Source: Megalopta genalis (taxonomy: Eukaryota > Arthropoda > Insecta > Hymenoptera > Halictidae). Taken from it: a stretch of 64,000 bases of DNA. Positions 36,901-47,100 of the stretch are shown piece after piece. The notes below the pieces were generated by a model that worked only from the letters and a program-made list of their open reading frames with translations, did no database searches and was not told the origin of the DNA. The translations under genes were made by a program, and so were the position numbers. Positions within the stretch are counted from its first letter, which is position 1; each line of letters starts with the position of its first letter. Where the stretch lies: NCBI RefSeq assembly GCF_051020955.1, contig NC_135018.1, positions 24,145,271 to 24,209,270 of the forward strand. Direction: 5' to 3'.

Positions 36901-37222
36901 CTAGACAATTACTGTTTTTGACACTGTTTAGCTGGATATTTTTGAATTTTACATCTTTTCGGATCAATATTCCTGTACCTCCTGCTTGTTTAGAATTTAT
37001 TCTGTCGCGCCTGACAAAGTTGTAGTCCTTGAAGTTGATTTTATGAATCGGATTTAATTTTGTTTCAGAGAGTAAGACTATGTCTGGTTTTTGCTTTTTT
37101 AGGCAATCCAGGAGAGTGACTCTTCGTTCATTGGTTATGATGGAGTTTACGTTTATTTGGATTATGTATAGTTCGTTCACGATTAATTTGTTGGCTATAT
37201 TTATGCGGGTGTCGGAAGCCAT
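33932..37222 (-). CDS. E ORF2: APE endonuclease-reverse transcriptase, intact
   Basis: 1096 residues. The endonuclease covers about residues 1-245: INVNSI (Asn), SETKL (Glu), LLAGDLNAKH at about 159 (Asp and Asn), FIDLCLADNR and DSDHRA at about 237 (Asp-His). The RT covers about 560-850: SYRPISLLPNISK at about 617, FGFRHKHST, DLEKAFDTVW, GLQQGTVNSP and catalytic FADD at about 776. The C-terminal domain has a CLRACLN segment and ends YWWL, a terminus shared by the other lineages. There is no RNase H. It starts at ATG 37222, 4 bases after the ORF1 stop (TAATCCAATG), which suggests termination-reinitiation. All catalytic positions I can check are present. Confidence 0.93.
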   Translation of the reverse strand: MASDTRINIANKLIVNELYIIQINVNSIITNERRVTLLDCLKKQKPDIVLLSETKLNPIHKINFKDYNFVRRDRINSKQAGGTGILIRKDVKFKNIQLNSVKNSNCLESTAIEIKFQNNCKLYLIASYATSNCKKEFMLELRALFDSLELYKANTFYLLAGDLNAKHHSWGNPINNARGISLNKWLLENQMTYKTTLHSTAVPSFPKSGAFIDLCLADNRIKFHKTPGPNLLHSFKYDSDHRASKMIISIPSTSHFIFDEITPIIKYNYNKADWPKYKTFLIENDDTDIPDNKNLSMKEIEDHIDKLNTNILKAIDVAVPQTDNNFNSTDKYITPEIKRLRTQKSKLITQINRLKNLRNYTPTNDPIIEALQRKLKTIRYEIKKAFQEAVSNHWENKIRKISLRQQEELFPSINSIFRHKDSNDIDTLRIPSSKTAILEKANLDINLLVKDTNTNTILITDIQNKLDVIGAHFESVHSQNSHMGKTQLSNIIHNKIDALRSDIQQDRENDKTICTFTDDNKASNPKATHIPPNYFTSHIQLEKTFRNLNNKKSSSFDGIPNIALKHLPKPYIYHYSIIFNNCLNSHHFPATWKTAKLITIKKKGKDSSDPNSYRPISLLPNISKVFETIVNDAIVNFCNSRNIIPESQFGFRHKHSTIHAITKFTSDICWARNAGDCIGAVLIDLEKAFDTVWLDGLFFKLLKKEFPLHLIKIIWSMLHDKKFYAINGHYKSSKSFNIVNGLQQGTVNSPVLFNIFISDLLQMYGLDSDNSKGAIAFADDILVYTRDNKVSKIQTELQETFNKIQDYFHTWKLKLNINKCETILFRPYISKISDANHDVRKHHKNFHILDKHNPNVKIPHKEIVRYLGIHLDFKLNFNQHIETQINKAQKAFLSLKRLFYSKDLNKTVKTLCYKLFIRPILTYGCPIWFNISAGTMEKLRIFERRCLRACLNKYRTPESNFTKKIKNHKLYEDAKLIRIDLFILKLIRNHWANTRNINSNSLIFASTYPNPMYFTETMKTGYIPPESFIYLDSEGYIQNSNNVPIIYHAYRRTFDKHIKYNKNIKMDDPNIRFNYKLSTIDLRDKHRQNINTYWWL

Positions 37223-37226
37223 TGGA

Positions 37227-38816
37227 TTAAAGTTCTATTTCTAAGGCGTTAGCTATAATGTTTATTTTGGTCTCGTTGGACATAATACTCTCTCTAAGGG
37301 AGGAGAGTTGGGAGCTTATGGTGGCAGTGATTATTGCCTTGATTTCTTCTAGAAACGAGGGTTTGTGTGTTTCGTTTATAGGTGGCTGTTTCGTTACTGT
37401 TTGATTAAACTGTCTTGGTTGTGAGGTTATTTCGGGTCGGTTTGCGGTTACAGAACTATAGGATATGTGGCTTTTTACCGTATTATTATAAGATTTTATT
37501 TTCTTGTGGGTTTCTGCTTCTAATTGTAATTTACGTTCTTCGACTTTTTGTTTTATTTCTTTTAGTTTAGGGCATCCTCTGTACGAGGCGGGGTGTCCGA
37601 ATTGCTTGCAATTGATGCAATAGGGTTTGGACTCTTCGTTCTGTGCGTTAAAATCGGTGTTCGATCGCGGGCATTCTCCTGGATTGTGTGGCGTGTTGCA
37701 TTTTACGCATCTATAATTAAGGTTGCAGTTTGATGCAACGTGGCCGATGCGTTGGCATCTTTTGCATTGGATGCGTTCTTTTTTTATTAATTTCTCCCAA
37801 GATATTATGGAGTGCAATACTGTTTTTATATTTTTTAAATTGTTTACTATGCTGTTTTGCGATATTTGCACGATATAGATGGGAAGACTTCTCCCTTCTT
37901 TTAACGAACGTTGCGTGTGGAATTTTTTGACCGATTTGAAATCTATGTTATCGATGTTTTTATTTTTGAGGTCTTCGAGGACTACATCTGTGTCAAAATC
38001 ACCTTCTAGATTTTTTAGAAGAATTGAAATTGGTTTTTCATGTTTGGGGGTGTATGTAAAATATTCAATATTGTTTGTTTTTAGTGTGTTACAAGCTAGT
38101 TTGTAATTTTCTTCGCTGGAGGTGTGTATTATGTGTTTCGCGTCGTTAATTTTTTTTATGCTGAAGTTTTGTTCGACCTTTTTCATTATATTTAATGTTG
38201 TTTTTACCGTGTTATTGTATACAATTATTGGGGGAGATTTTGAAGCATTTTGTTTTTGGCAAGATACGGCTGCCTCATTTCCAAACCTGGGTTTTTTCGG
38301 TGTTGGGAGTGGGTCCTGGGTTGACTGCGACGCTGTTGTTTCGGCCTTTATTGCTTTACCTGCTGGCTGAGGGGTTGGTAAAGATGGTGTTGGCGGAACG
38401 TTTTTCCTCTTGACCGTGGAAACTTTCGTCGCATGGTCGATGTTGGATGGTGTTTCGCTTCGTGGGACAGATGTGGGTTCCCTGAAGATTTTTTTTCTCC
38501 GTTCCTCCTCTAACTGTTGAGATAATTTTTCGATCGTGTCGTTTAGATTGTTTATCATTTTGATTAGATCTTCATAGGAGGGTTTGTCGGGTGATGGAGT
38601 TGGTTTCACTTTTGTCTTTGCCATTGTTGCGGGCGTCACTTCACTGTCGCTGCACTTTCTTTTACTGACGATCAGGTTCGGCTTGTGATCAAGCCGTTTC
38701 ACATTGTCGCCCGATTTCGATAATCTGTTCACTTGCACTAATATTTCACTTTCGTCGAGCGGCGCTGCCTTCTTTTTTATGACTTTTATTATTTCATCTA
38801 TTTTGTTGTTTTCCAA
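37227..38816 (-). CDS. E ORF1: zinc-knuckle RNA-binding protein
   Basis: 529 residues, with first ATG at 38816. The N-terminal half is basic with a short predicted coiled coil (YEDLIKMINNLNDTIEKLSQ, about 80-100). A Pre-C2HC-like region (about 215-330) precedes three knuckles from about residue 350: CKRCQRIGHVASNC, CVKCNTPHNPGEC and CINCKQFGHPASYRGC. Role: binds element RNA and accompanies ORF2. The C-terminal helix ends INIIANALEIEL, similar to other lineages. The next gene, ORF2, begins 4 bases after the stop. Confidence 0.9.
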   Translation of the reverse strand: MENNKIDEIIKVIKKKAAPLDESEILVQVNRLSKSGDNVKRLDHKPNLIVSKRKCSDSEVTPATMAKTKVKPTPSPDKPSYEDLIKMINNLNDTIEKLSQQLEEERRKKIFREPTSVPRSETPSNIDHATKVSTVKRKNVPPTPSLPTPQPAGKAIKAETTASQSTQDPLPTPKKPRFGNEAAVSCQKQNASKSPPIIVYNNTVKTTLNIMKKVEQNFSIKKINDAKHIIHTSSEENYKLACNTLKTNNIEYFTYTPKHEKPISILLKNLEGDFDTDVVLEDLKNKNIDNIDFKSVKKFHTQRSLKEGRSLPIYIVQISQNSIVNNLKNIKTVLHSIISWEKLIKKERIQCKRCQRIGHVASNCNLNYRCVKCNTPHNPGECPRSNTDFNAQNEESKPYCINCKQFGHPASYRGCPKLKEIKQKVEERKLQLEAETHKKIKSYNNTVKSHISYSSVTANRPEITSQPRQFNQTVTKQPPINETHKPSFLEEIKAIITATISSQLSSLRESIMSNETKINIIANALEIEL

Positions 38817-39029
38817 TTTTGGTTGAGTGTGGCTGGAGCCAGCGGCCCCTTGTGCGTCTTCTTCACTTTCTATTTTATGTTATGTATTGTATTGTATTTT
38901 TAATAATAACAATAATTTGCACGCACTGAATCTAGGCACTTTTCGCGTGAAGGCAACTGTACGTCTCTGCAATTTTGGCTATGTTGCGCGGAGGTATCCT
39001 CGGAGTACCTGAGGAGCGGTCGTAAGGGT

Positions 39030-39062
39030 ACGTCCGACTCCTTCGAGGGTTGGCGAGCGAAT
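39030..39062 (-). promoter_or_regulatory. E internal promoter: Inr plus DPE
   Basis: With +1 at 39062 (A of CCATTC, 5 of 6 to the TCAKTY initiator), GGACGT again falls exactly at +28 to +33. The sequence between the two motifs differs from A1, so position and motif are conserved while the spacer is not. Confidence 0.68.
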
Positions 39063-39090
39063 GGGATACTAACCACTATACTATCGAGGA
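39063..39090 (-). repeat. tRNA-Asp nt 1-28 fragment (B2/E junction)
   Basis: 28 bp identical to the first 28 nucleotides of the tRNA-Asp gene at 28403-28474. It separates the 3' end of B2 from the 5' end of E. Confidence 0.95.
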
Positions 39091-39122
39091 CGGATTGCAT
39101 GTTACAATTTTTTAATTACTAG

Positions 39123-42100
39123 TTAACCAACAATATTGTTTAAATCAAGCCACCAATATTTTTTTGTGTCGTTTCTATGTTTGTCTTTTAAATCGTGTTG
39201 CGTGAGCTTATAGCGAAATCTTATATTTGGGTCGTCGAAATTTATTTCGCTGTTGTATGTAATTTTTTTATTGTAGTTCTTTCTGTTGAAATGATAAATT
39301 ATCGGTTGTCCATACTTGTTTTGTATAAGGCCTGCATTGTCTAGATATATAAATGATTCTGGTGGTGTATATCCTGTTAGTTTGGCTTTTTCAAAGTATA
39401 GTGGGTTGGGATAGGTAGAGCTGTATATAAGGTTATTGTTTGTGATGTTTCGTATGTTCGCCCAATGGTTTCTGATTAATTTTAAGATGAAGAGGTCTAT
39501 GCGAATGATTCTAGCTTTCTGTAGTAGTTTATAGTTGCTGACTCTTTTCGTGTAATTTGATTCCGGTGTTCTATAAGTGTTGAGGCAGGCTCTGAGACAC
39601 TTGCGTTCGAATACCCGTATCTTCTCCATTGTACTGGCGCTGATATTAAACCATATTGGGACACCGTATGTTATGATTGGACGTACCAATAGTTTGTAGC
39701 ATAGTATTTTCACGTTTGTGTTTAGCTCTTTTGAATAGAAGATACGTTTATTCGCCGCAAATGCCTTTTGTGCTTTGTCTAACTGAATATTCACATGGTC
39801 GTTGAAGTTTAATTTAAAATCTAAGTGTACGCCTAAATAACGAACGACCTGTTTGTGTGGGATTTTATTGTTAGTGTCGCTGCCATCGTGTAATTGAAAA
39901 TGTTTACTGTGCGCTCGTACGTCATTGTTTGCGTCTGAAATCATTGAAATGTATGGTCTAAATAATATTGTTTCGCATTTTTTGATGTTTATTTTGAGTT
40001 TCCATGTGTGGAAGTAGTCCTGAATTTTGTTAAATGTTTCTTGTAACTGTTTTTGTATTATCGTGGGTTTATTGTCGTTAATGTATATTAGTAAGTCATC
40101 TGCAAAGGCTATTGCTTTTTTGTGTGGTTCGCTATTTAGGCCGTACATTTGTAAAAGGTCGCTTATGTATATGCTAAACAGGATGGGGGAATTGACTGTA
40201 CCTTGCTGTAGGCCGTTTCTTATATAAAATAATTTCGCGGATGTGTTGGCCCCTTCTGTTACAAGGAAAGATTTTCCGTGCAACATGTTCCAGACCATTT
40301 TAATTAGATGGGGGGGAAACTTTTTCTTTAACATCTTAAAGAATAGTCCATCCAGCCAGACAGTATCGAAGGCTTTTTCGAGGTCGATGAGTACCGCCCC
40401 GACGCAGTCACCTGCGTTTCTTGCCCAACATATATCTGAGGTAAATTTCGTTATCGCGTGGATAGTGGAGTGTTTGAATCTGAAGCCAAATTGTGTATCT
40501 GGTATGATGAAATTATCGGTGCAGAATTTGGTGATTGCATTGTTTATGGTGGTTTCGAATATCTTGCTTATGTTGGGCAAGAGACTGATGGGTCGGTAGT
40601 TGGTCGGCTCGGCACCATCCCTATCTTTTTTCTTTAGAGCCACCACTTTCGCTGTTTTCCAGACTGTAGGGAAGTATGCGCGGTTTAGGCAATTGTTAAA
40701 TAAGACTGTGTAGTAAAGAATGTACTGCCCGGGTAGTTTTTGAGGACTACGTTTGGTATGTTGTCGAAACTGGATGATTTTTTGCTGTTTAGGTTTTTGA
40801 ATGTGTTTCGTAGTTCGCAGTAGGAGGTGAAGTAATTTTTTGGTACTATGTCAGTGTTCGGGTTTGATGCTGTGTTTTCGTCATGAAATATGCATACTGT
40901 TTTGTCATTACGTGCGTCTTCGTCGAGTTCGGTTTGTATTTTTTGTACTTTCTGTTGGATTATGTTTGTTAGTTCTCGTTTACCCATGTGCGAGTTCTGT
41001 GTTTGGGCTGCTTCGAAGTGTGCCCCTAGTACGTTTAGTTTGTCTTGTGTATCAGTGATTAGAAGGTTATTGTGCTCGTCTAATTGTACGTTGTTTGGAT
41101 CTATATTGGCGTTTGTTAATATATTTGTATTTGTGATGGGGATCTTTAGGATGTCTATGTTGTTTTGACATTTCGATCGAAAGATATTGTTGATGGATGG
41201 GAAGAGTTCATTGGGTTTTCGTATGGATATTTGCGAGATTCTGTGTTTCCAGTAATTGTTTGTCGAATTTTGAAAGGCTTTTTTGATCTCGTATCTTGTG
41301 ATTTTCATTTGTTCTTTTAGTGCCGCTATGAGGATGTCGTGCGCATTTGTGTAATTTGTGACTCTTGTTAGTCTGTTTAACCGTGTTAGTAAGCGACTTT
41401 TTTGTTTTCTTAGATTTCTTATTTCCGTTGTGATGTATCTGTCTGTCGAGTCATAGTTAGTGTTGATTCGCGGTACTGCTATGTCTATTGCGTGTGTGAT
41501 GTTTGTGTTGAGTTGCTCTATGTATTTGTCGATTTCGTCTGTTGTAAGATTTCTATTATTCTGTATGTCTATATTATCGTTCTGTTTTAGGTGTGTTGAG
41601 AATTCTGTCCAGTTTGCTTTATGATAATTATATTTTATACTGGGGGTTGCTTCGTCTATTTCGAGGTAATCATGAGTTCGTATCGATATTATCATGTTTA
41701 CTGCTCTATGGTCGCTGTCATATTCGGTAGAGTCGAGTCTTTCGTGTGCGGGTGTGTCGTGGAATAGTATTCTATTGTCTGCTATGCAGATGTCGATGAA
41801 GGCTCCGCTTTTTGGATAGGACGGAGTTAGTGTGTGGAGCATGGAAATTCTGTAATTTATCTGGTTTCGCGATATCCAGTTCAGAAGCGCTACCCCCCTG
41901 TGGTTGTCTATGGGATTACTCCACGCGGAGTGTTTGGCATTTAAATCGCCCGCGAGCAGATAAAAGTTATTGTTTTTGTTTAGTTCCAATTTCTCGAATA
42001 AATCATGCAGTTCCGACATAAATTCTTTTTTACAACTACTGGTTGCGTATCCTGCGATTATATATAGATTATTATTATTTTGGAGCTTTAATTTGATTGT

Positions 42101-42439
42101 GGTGGCTTCGAAGGTGGTACTCTCTGCTCTACCTCGCTGTATGGACTTAAATTTAATATTTTGTCTTATTAGGATGCCAGTTCCCCCAGCCTGTTTAGCA
42201 TTGATCCTATCGTTCCTTACCAGGGTATAATTCTTAAACCTAACTACGTGTCTTGGGCTTAGTTTTGTTTCACAAAGAAGGACCACATCCGGATCATTGG
42301 ACGCTAGATACTCTGCAAGAGATGCTCTTCTTTCGTAGGATATTAGCGAATTTACATTAATTTCGGTGATTTTAAGGTTGTTGCATCGAATTTTCTCTGC
42401 AGTGTTTTGTCGTGTGTTAATGCTATTGAGGAGGTTGAA
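39123..42439 (-). pseudogene. B2 ORF2: endonuclease-reverse transcriptase, one frameshift
   Basis: Same organisation and same frameshift as A1 ORF2. The endonuclease half is 42286-40685 and the RT half 40646-39123. The 507-residue RT half is identical to that of A1. The 533-residue half differs at two residues (I-L-F for I-Q-F after DNR, and KANW for KADW). Motifs are as in A1, including LLAGDLNAKH, YDSDHRA and FADD. The shared one-base deletion in an A run (about 40740) shows the copies are not independent products of an intact source. Confidence 0.9.
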
Positions 42440-42441
42440 TG

Positions 42442-43872
42442 TTATATTTCGAGGTCAAGTGCTTCGGCGATTACGTTTATTTTAGTGCTATTAGACTCTA
42501 GTTGTTCGAAAAATCTGGCCATTTGACTGGTTATGATGTTTTCTATTATTTTTTTGATTTGCTCAAATGTTGGGTTTTGCTCGGTGTGAGTTACGTTGGC
42601 TGTTTTTTGTGGATCGGGGGTGGGTTGGCGCGACGGGCTGCTTTCTTTGAAGTGTGAGCTGAATGATACACCGGGTTTAATGAATCTATTTGCTGTTTCT
42701 TGAATTTTTTCTTTTTTTTCTTTAATGGCTAGTTTTTTCTCTTCAATTTTCTGCTTGAATTCTTTGATTTTTGGACATCCTCTGTACGAGGCCGGATGAC
42801 CGAAGCTTTTGCAGTTTATACAATAGGGCCCTAAAAGGTTCGGACTACCCGTCCCCTCGGCGGGGCGTGGGCACTCACCCGGGTTGTGCGGCACGTTACA
42901 CTTGACACAACGGTAATCTAAATTACAGTTAGAGGCCACGTGTCCTATTCTCTGGCATCTTTTGCATTGGATGCGGTCCTTCTTTATGATTTTTTCCCAT
43001 CTGACGGCGTTGTAAAGGACTGTTTGTATTTGTCTTAAGTTATTTATATTGCTGTCCGGCGAGAGTTGAACTATAAATATAGGTAAGACGCGCTTTTCTT
43101 CCGCGGCGCGTTTCGTTATAAATTTCTTAACTGCAACGAATTGCAGTTGTTCGATCTGTTTTGCTCTAAGAGCTTCTAGCACTTCTTGCGTTTCGAAGTG
43201 TCCTTCTAAATTTTTCAACAAAACCGTTAAGTTCTTTTCGGATTTTGGGGTGTATGTGAAGAATTTTATGTTGTTCTGTTTGATAGTTGTGCATGCTATT
43301 TTATGGTTCTCTATTGTGTATGTTTGGAGTATTTGTTTGTTGTTGTTTATTCGTTTAATGTGAAAGTCGCTCATTTTTTGTTTTAATAGGTTTACTATTT
43401 CTTTGTTTGTGTCTGTGTGCAAAATGATTGGTGGGGGTTTCTGTCTAATGCTATTGTCTGTGTCTGTGAGTGTCTTTGGATTTCCGAATTGCGTTTTTTG
43501 TGTTTTTGTACCTGCCCTTTGAGTGCGATCGGTCGGTCCGCGCGAGGCCGTGTGGATGCTGCCACCCGTTGCCGCGCATGTTGCACTCGACGCCTTCATA
43601 GGGGTGCGATGAGGTGGGCCCGGCTGAGTGGCGGCACTGCTGGGTCCTGGTCGGTGTCGGCTGTCGGCCGTATTTGCCGCCTCTGCCGCTTGCTTGCCTC
43701 TCCTTGAGGCCACCCTCGTCCAATTGTCCTTCTCTTGAATCTCCGTGAGGTCTTCGCAGGCGATTTCCATTTTTTCTGACCCGTCTGTCTCTACCTGGGT
43801 CCGTGGTGGTGTCGGCATGGAAATTTTTTCCAACTGTTTCGTTAGTTTTTCCACTAACATGGTGAGGTTTCT
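42442..43872 (-). pseudogene. B2 ORF1, 5'-truncated zinc-knuckle protein
   Basis: The frame is open from the tRNA junction to the stop at 42442; an internal ATG at 43860 would give 472 residues. It retains the coiled coil, the Pre-C2HC-like region and all three knuckles (CKRCQRIGHVASNC onward). Relative to A1 it lacks three residues near TDNSIRQ and has about ten substitutions, noticeably more than ORF2. Confidence 0.85.
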
Positions 43873-43900
43873 GGGATACTAACCACTATACTATCGAGGA
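43873..43900 (-). repeat. tRNA-Asp nt 1-28 fragment (C/B2 junction)
   Basis: 28 bp identical to tRNA-Asp nucleotides 1-28, followed directly by truncated ORF1 of B2. Confidence 0.95.
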
Positions 43901-44146
43901 GTCGGACGCTCTTATGTTTTTATTATTGCTACATATCGAAGTTATCTTTAAATTTTCTGATTATTGTTATATACAACGCGTACATTAGTCTATCTTAGCC
44001 TATCTTATCAATATACATTTTCTATAAAATAACAAATTTTTTTTTTTTTTTTTTTTATACATTCCGTACGTTACATTCTACATTCTCACTCATTTCACAC
44101 ATACCTTAAGACTAATTACTTGAGAGGAGTTTATCTTATACTTTAT

Positions 44147-47100
44147 TCACAGCCACCAGTGTATTTTTTTCTTTGGTATATTTTCTTTTTTTAAGTCTAC
44201 TGCTGATAATTTGTACATGAATCTTAGGTTTTTGTCGTCATTCTGTAGGTCGCTATTGTATGGTATTGTTTTCTCAAATGTTTTTCTGTTGTAGTGATAT
44301 ATTACGGGTAGCTTGTTTTTGTTTTGAATGAGTCCCGATCCGTCCAGGTATATGAAGGCTTCGGGTGGTATATAGCCGGTTTGTAGTGTTTTATGGAAAT
44401 ATAGTGGGTTTGGATATAATGAATGTGATATGAGGGAGTTGGTGGTTACAGTGTTAACTTTTCTCCAATGATCTCTAATTAGTTTTATTATAAATAAGTC
44501 AATTCGAATGATTTTGGCTTCTTCGTAAAGTGTGTGATTCGCTATTAATTTGGTGTAATTTGATTGGGGTGACCTGTATTTGTCTAGGCAAGCCCGGATG
44601 CATTTCCTTTCGAATAGTCTGAGTTTCTCCATGGTGCTTGCACTGATATTAAACCAAATTTGACAGCCATATGTTAGGATTGGTCTGATAAGTGTTTTGT
44701 AGCAGAGTATTTTTACGGATTTGTGTAGGTATTTGGAATAGAAAAGTTTTTTGTGCGACATGAAGGCTTTGCTGGCTTTTTTTTTTTTTTTTTTTTTTTT
44801 TTTTTGAATTTGTATGTGGTCGCAATAGTTTAATTTGAAGTCTAAAAATACCCCCAGATAACGTACTGTGCCTTTGTGTGGGATTTGTTCGTCTGGTCGG
44901 TCCGTCGTGTGTGAAAATTTTCTTCCGTGTTTCCTCACGTCATTGTTAGCGTCTGATATTTTTGAAATGTAAGGCCTAAACAGGATTGTTTCGCACTTTT
45001 GTGGGTTTATTTTTAGTTTCCATGTTTGAAAGTAGTTTTCTATTTTTTCGTATAACGCTTGCAGATCTATTTGGATTTGGGAGGGTTTGCTGTGATTGAT
45101 GTATATTAGAAGGTCGTCAGCGAACGCTATTGCGGATTTATCGTTTGTGGCGTCTGTGTTGTTTAGTCCGAACATTTTGAGCATGTCGCTCATGTAGATG
45201 TTGAACAGGATGGGGGAGTTAACTGTTCCTTGTTGTAGGCCATTGTTAATGGAGAATTTTTTTGTGGATTTTTGGTTTCCTTCGGTAGTAAAGAAACGTT
45301 TGCCGTGCAACATATCCCATAGCATTTTTATTAAATTTATGGGGAATTGTTTTTTTAACAGTTTGAAAAACAGTCCTTCGAGCCAGACAGTGTCAAATGC
45401 CTTTTCCAGATCTATGAAACATGCGCCTACGCAATTGCCTGCATTTCTAGCCCAGCAAATGTCTGAGGTGAATTTTGTTATAGCGTGTATAGTGGAGTGT
45501 CGATGTCTGAAACCGAATTGTGTTTCGGGGATGATGTTATGTTTCATACAGTGGCTATTGATTACATTGTTGATGATTATTTCGAACACTTTGCTAATAT
45601 TTGGAAGTAGACTGATGGGCCTGTAGCTCGATAAATTGCTACCTTCCTTGTCTCTTTTTTTTAATAGTTATTAATTTTGCCGTTTTCCAGTTCAAAGGGA
45701 AGTATGATAGGTTTAGGCAGTTATTAAATAAGATTGTATAGTAATATATGTATCGTTCGGGTAATTTTTTTAAGACTATATTTGGGATTTCGTCAAAGCT
45801 GGATGATTTTTTGCCGTTTAATTTTCGGAATATATTGTGAAGGCTTAGGACGTTTGTGAAATAGTTTTCGGGAATGTTGGGTTTATCGGGATTGCTTGAT
45901 TTGTTTTGGTTTGAGAATTGACAGATGCTGTTGTGATTTCGTTTGTCCGACTCAATTTTCTCTCTAAGAACTCTAATTTTTTGTGTTATGATATTGGTGT
46001 GTTGTGTTTTTCCCATGTGTTCATTTTGGGTGTGTACCTGCTGGAAATGAGTACCTAGTATGTTTAGTTTATCTGTGGTGTTGTGAATTATAAAATTGTT
46101 GTCGCTGTCTTTTTCTAAAGTATCACTATCTATTTCTGCATCGTGTAACAAGGGTGATAAGTTTTGTGGTATCTTTAGTGTATCTATTGTGTCGTATGCT
46201 TTCTGTCTGAATATACTATTAATTTCTGGGAATCGTTTTTTAGGTTCTATTTTTGCTACGTTAGATATTTTTTGTTTCCAATGGTTGCTGACTGATTGAT
46301 AGAAGGCTAATTTTATCTTATGTCTCACTTTCTTTAGTAGTTTATTTAACGCTTTTACGGTTATTTGGTCATGGTACGATAGAGTGTTATTTCTCTTAAT
46401 GTTGTTTATTTGTGTGATTAGGTAACTTTTGTCTTTGCGGAGTCTGTCTATGTTAGGCGTAATGTACTTGTCCGTCGAGTTCTGGTTGTGATTGTATTTT
46501 GGTACGGTATTATTTATTGCTTCTATTATGTGCTCGTTTATTTGGATTAGGTAGTCGTCTATTTCATTTGTTGAAAGGTTTCTGTCGTTAGGAATGGTGA
46601 ATTCTTCGTGCTTATCTTCCAGATGTTTTTCGAACAGTGGCCAGTCGGCTTTGTTGTAATTATTTTTTTTGATTGGAACATCTATGTCCAGCAGAAGTAA
46701 CGGCATTGTATCTACAGAGATGGTCATTTGCAGTGCTTTATGGTCGCTATCGTATTCTATGCATTTTATTTTTCCCGATTCTGTATTGTGGAATTTAATT
46801 CTGTTGTCGGCTAAGCATAAGTCAATATAGGAGTTGCTTTTGGGATAAGATGGGGATTCGGTACTGTACAGTGATGTTCTATATGTAATTTGATTTTCTA
46901 TGTTCCACAAGTGTAGTGATGTACCTCTACTGTTATTTAGAGTGTTACCCCATGCAGTGTGTTTTGCGTTGAGGTCACCTGCAAGGAGATATAAGTTTTT
47001 TGTTTGTTCCAGTTTTAGTTTCTGGAAAAGGCATTTGAGATCCTGCATGAATTCTTTCTTGCAGTTACTTGTTGCGTAGCCTGCTATAAGTAATAATTTA

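Larger units (their letters stand above)
33842..39062 (-). mobile_element. Jockey-like non-LTR retrotransposon E, both ORFs open
   Basis: A 5.2-kb copy bounded on both sides by tRNA-Asp nucleotides 1-28. The 5' UTR is 246 bp and begins ATTCGCTCGCC. ORF1 is 529 codons, ORF2 1096 codons, and the 3' UTR about 90 bp, ending AAGTGTCCGCC. It is clearly diverged from A throughout but has the same plan and the same target junctions. This is the only element in the window with both frames uninterrupted, so it is the best candidate for a functional copy. Confidence 0.9.
39091..43872 (-). mobile_element. Non-LTR retrotransposon B2, 5'-truncated A-type copy
   Basis: 4.8 kb. Starts inside ORF1: the base after the tRNA fragment is the first base of the codon for R in the RNLTML segment of ORF1, so the 5' UTR and about 130 ORF1 codons are missing. 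From there it is collinear with A1 to the identical 3' end AACATGCAATCCG. Truncation exactly at the tRNA junction is the signature of incomplete target-primed reverse transcription at tRNA-Asp. Confidence 0.92.

Noticed and set aside
28507..43860. Many plus-strand ORFs of 60-140 codons opposite the retrotransposon ORFs
   Set aside because: They are antisense shadows of ORF1/ORF2, repeat identically in duplicated elements and have no family motifs.
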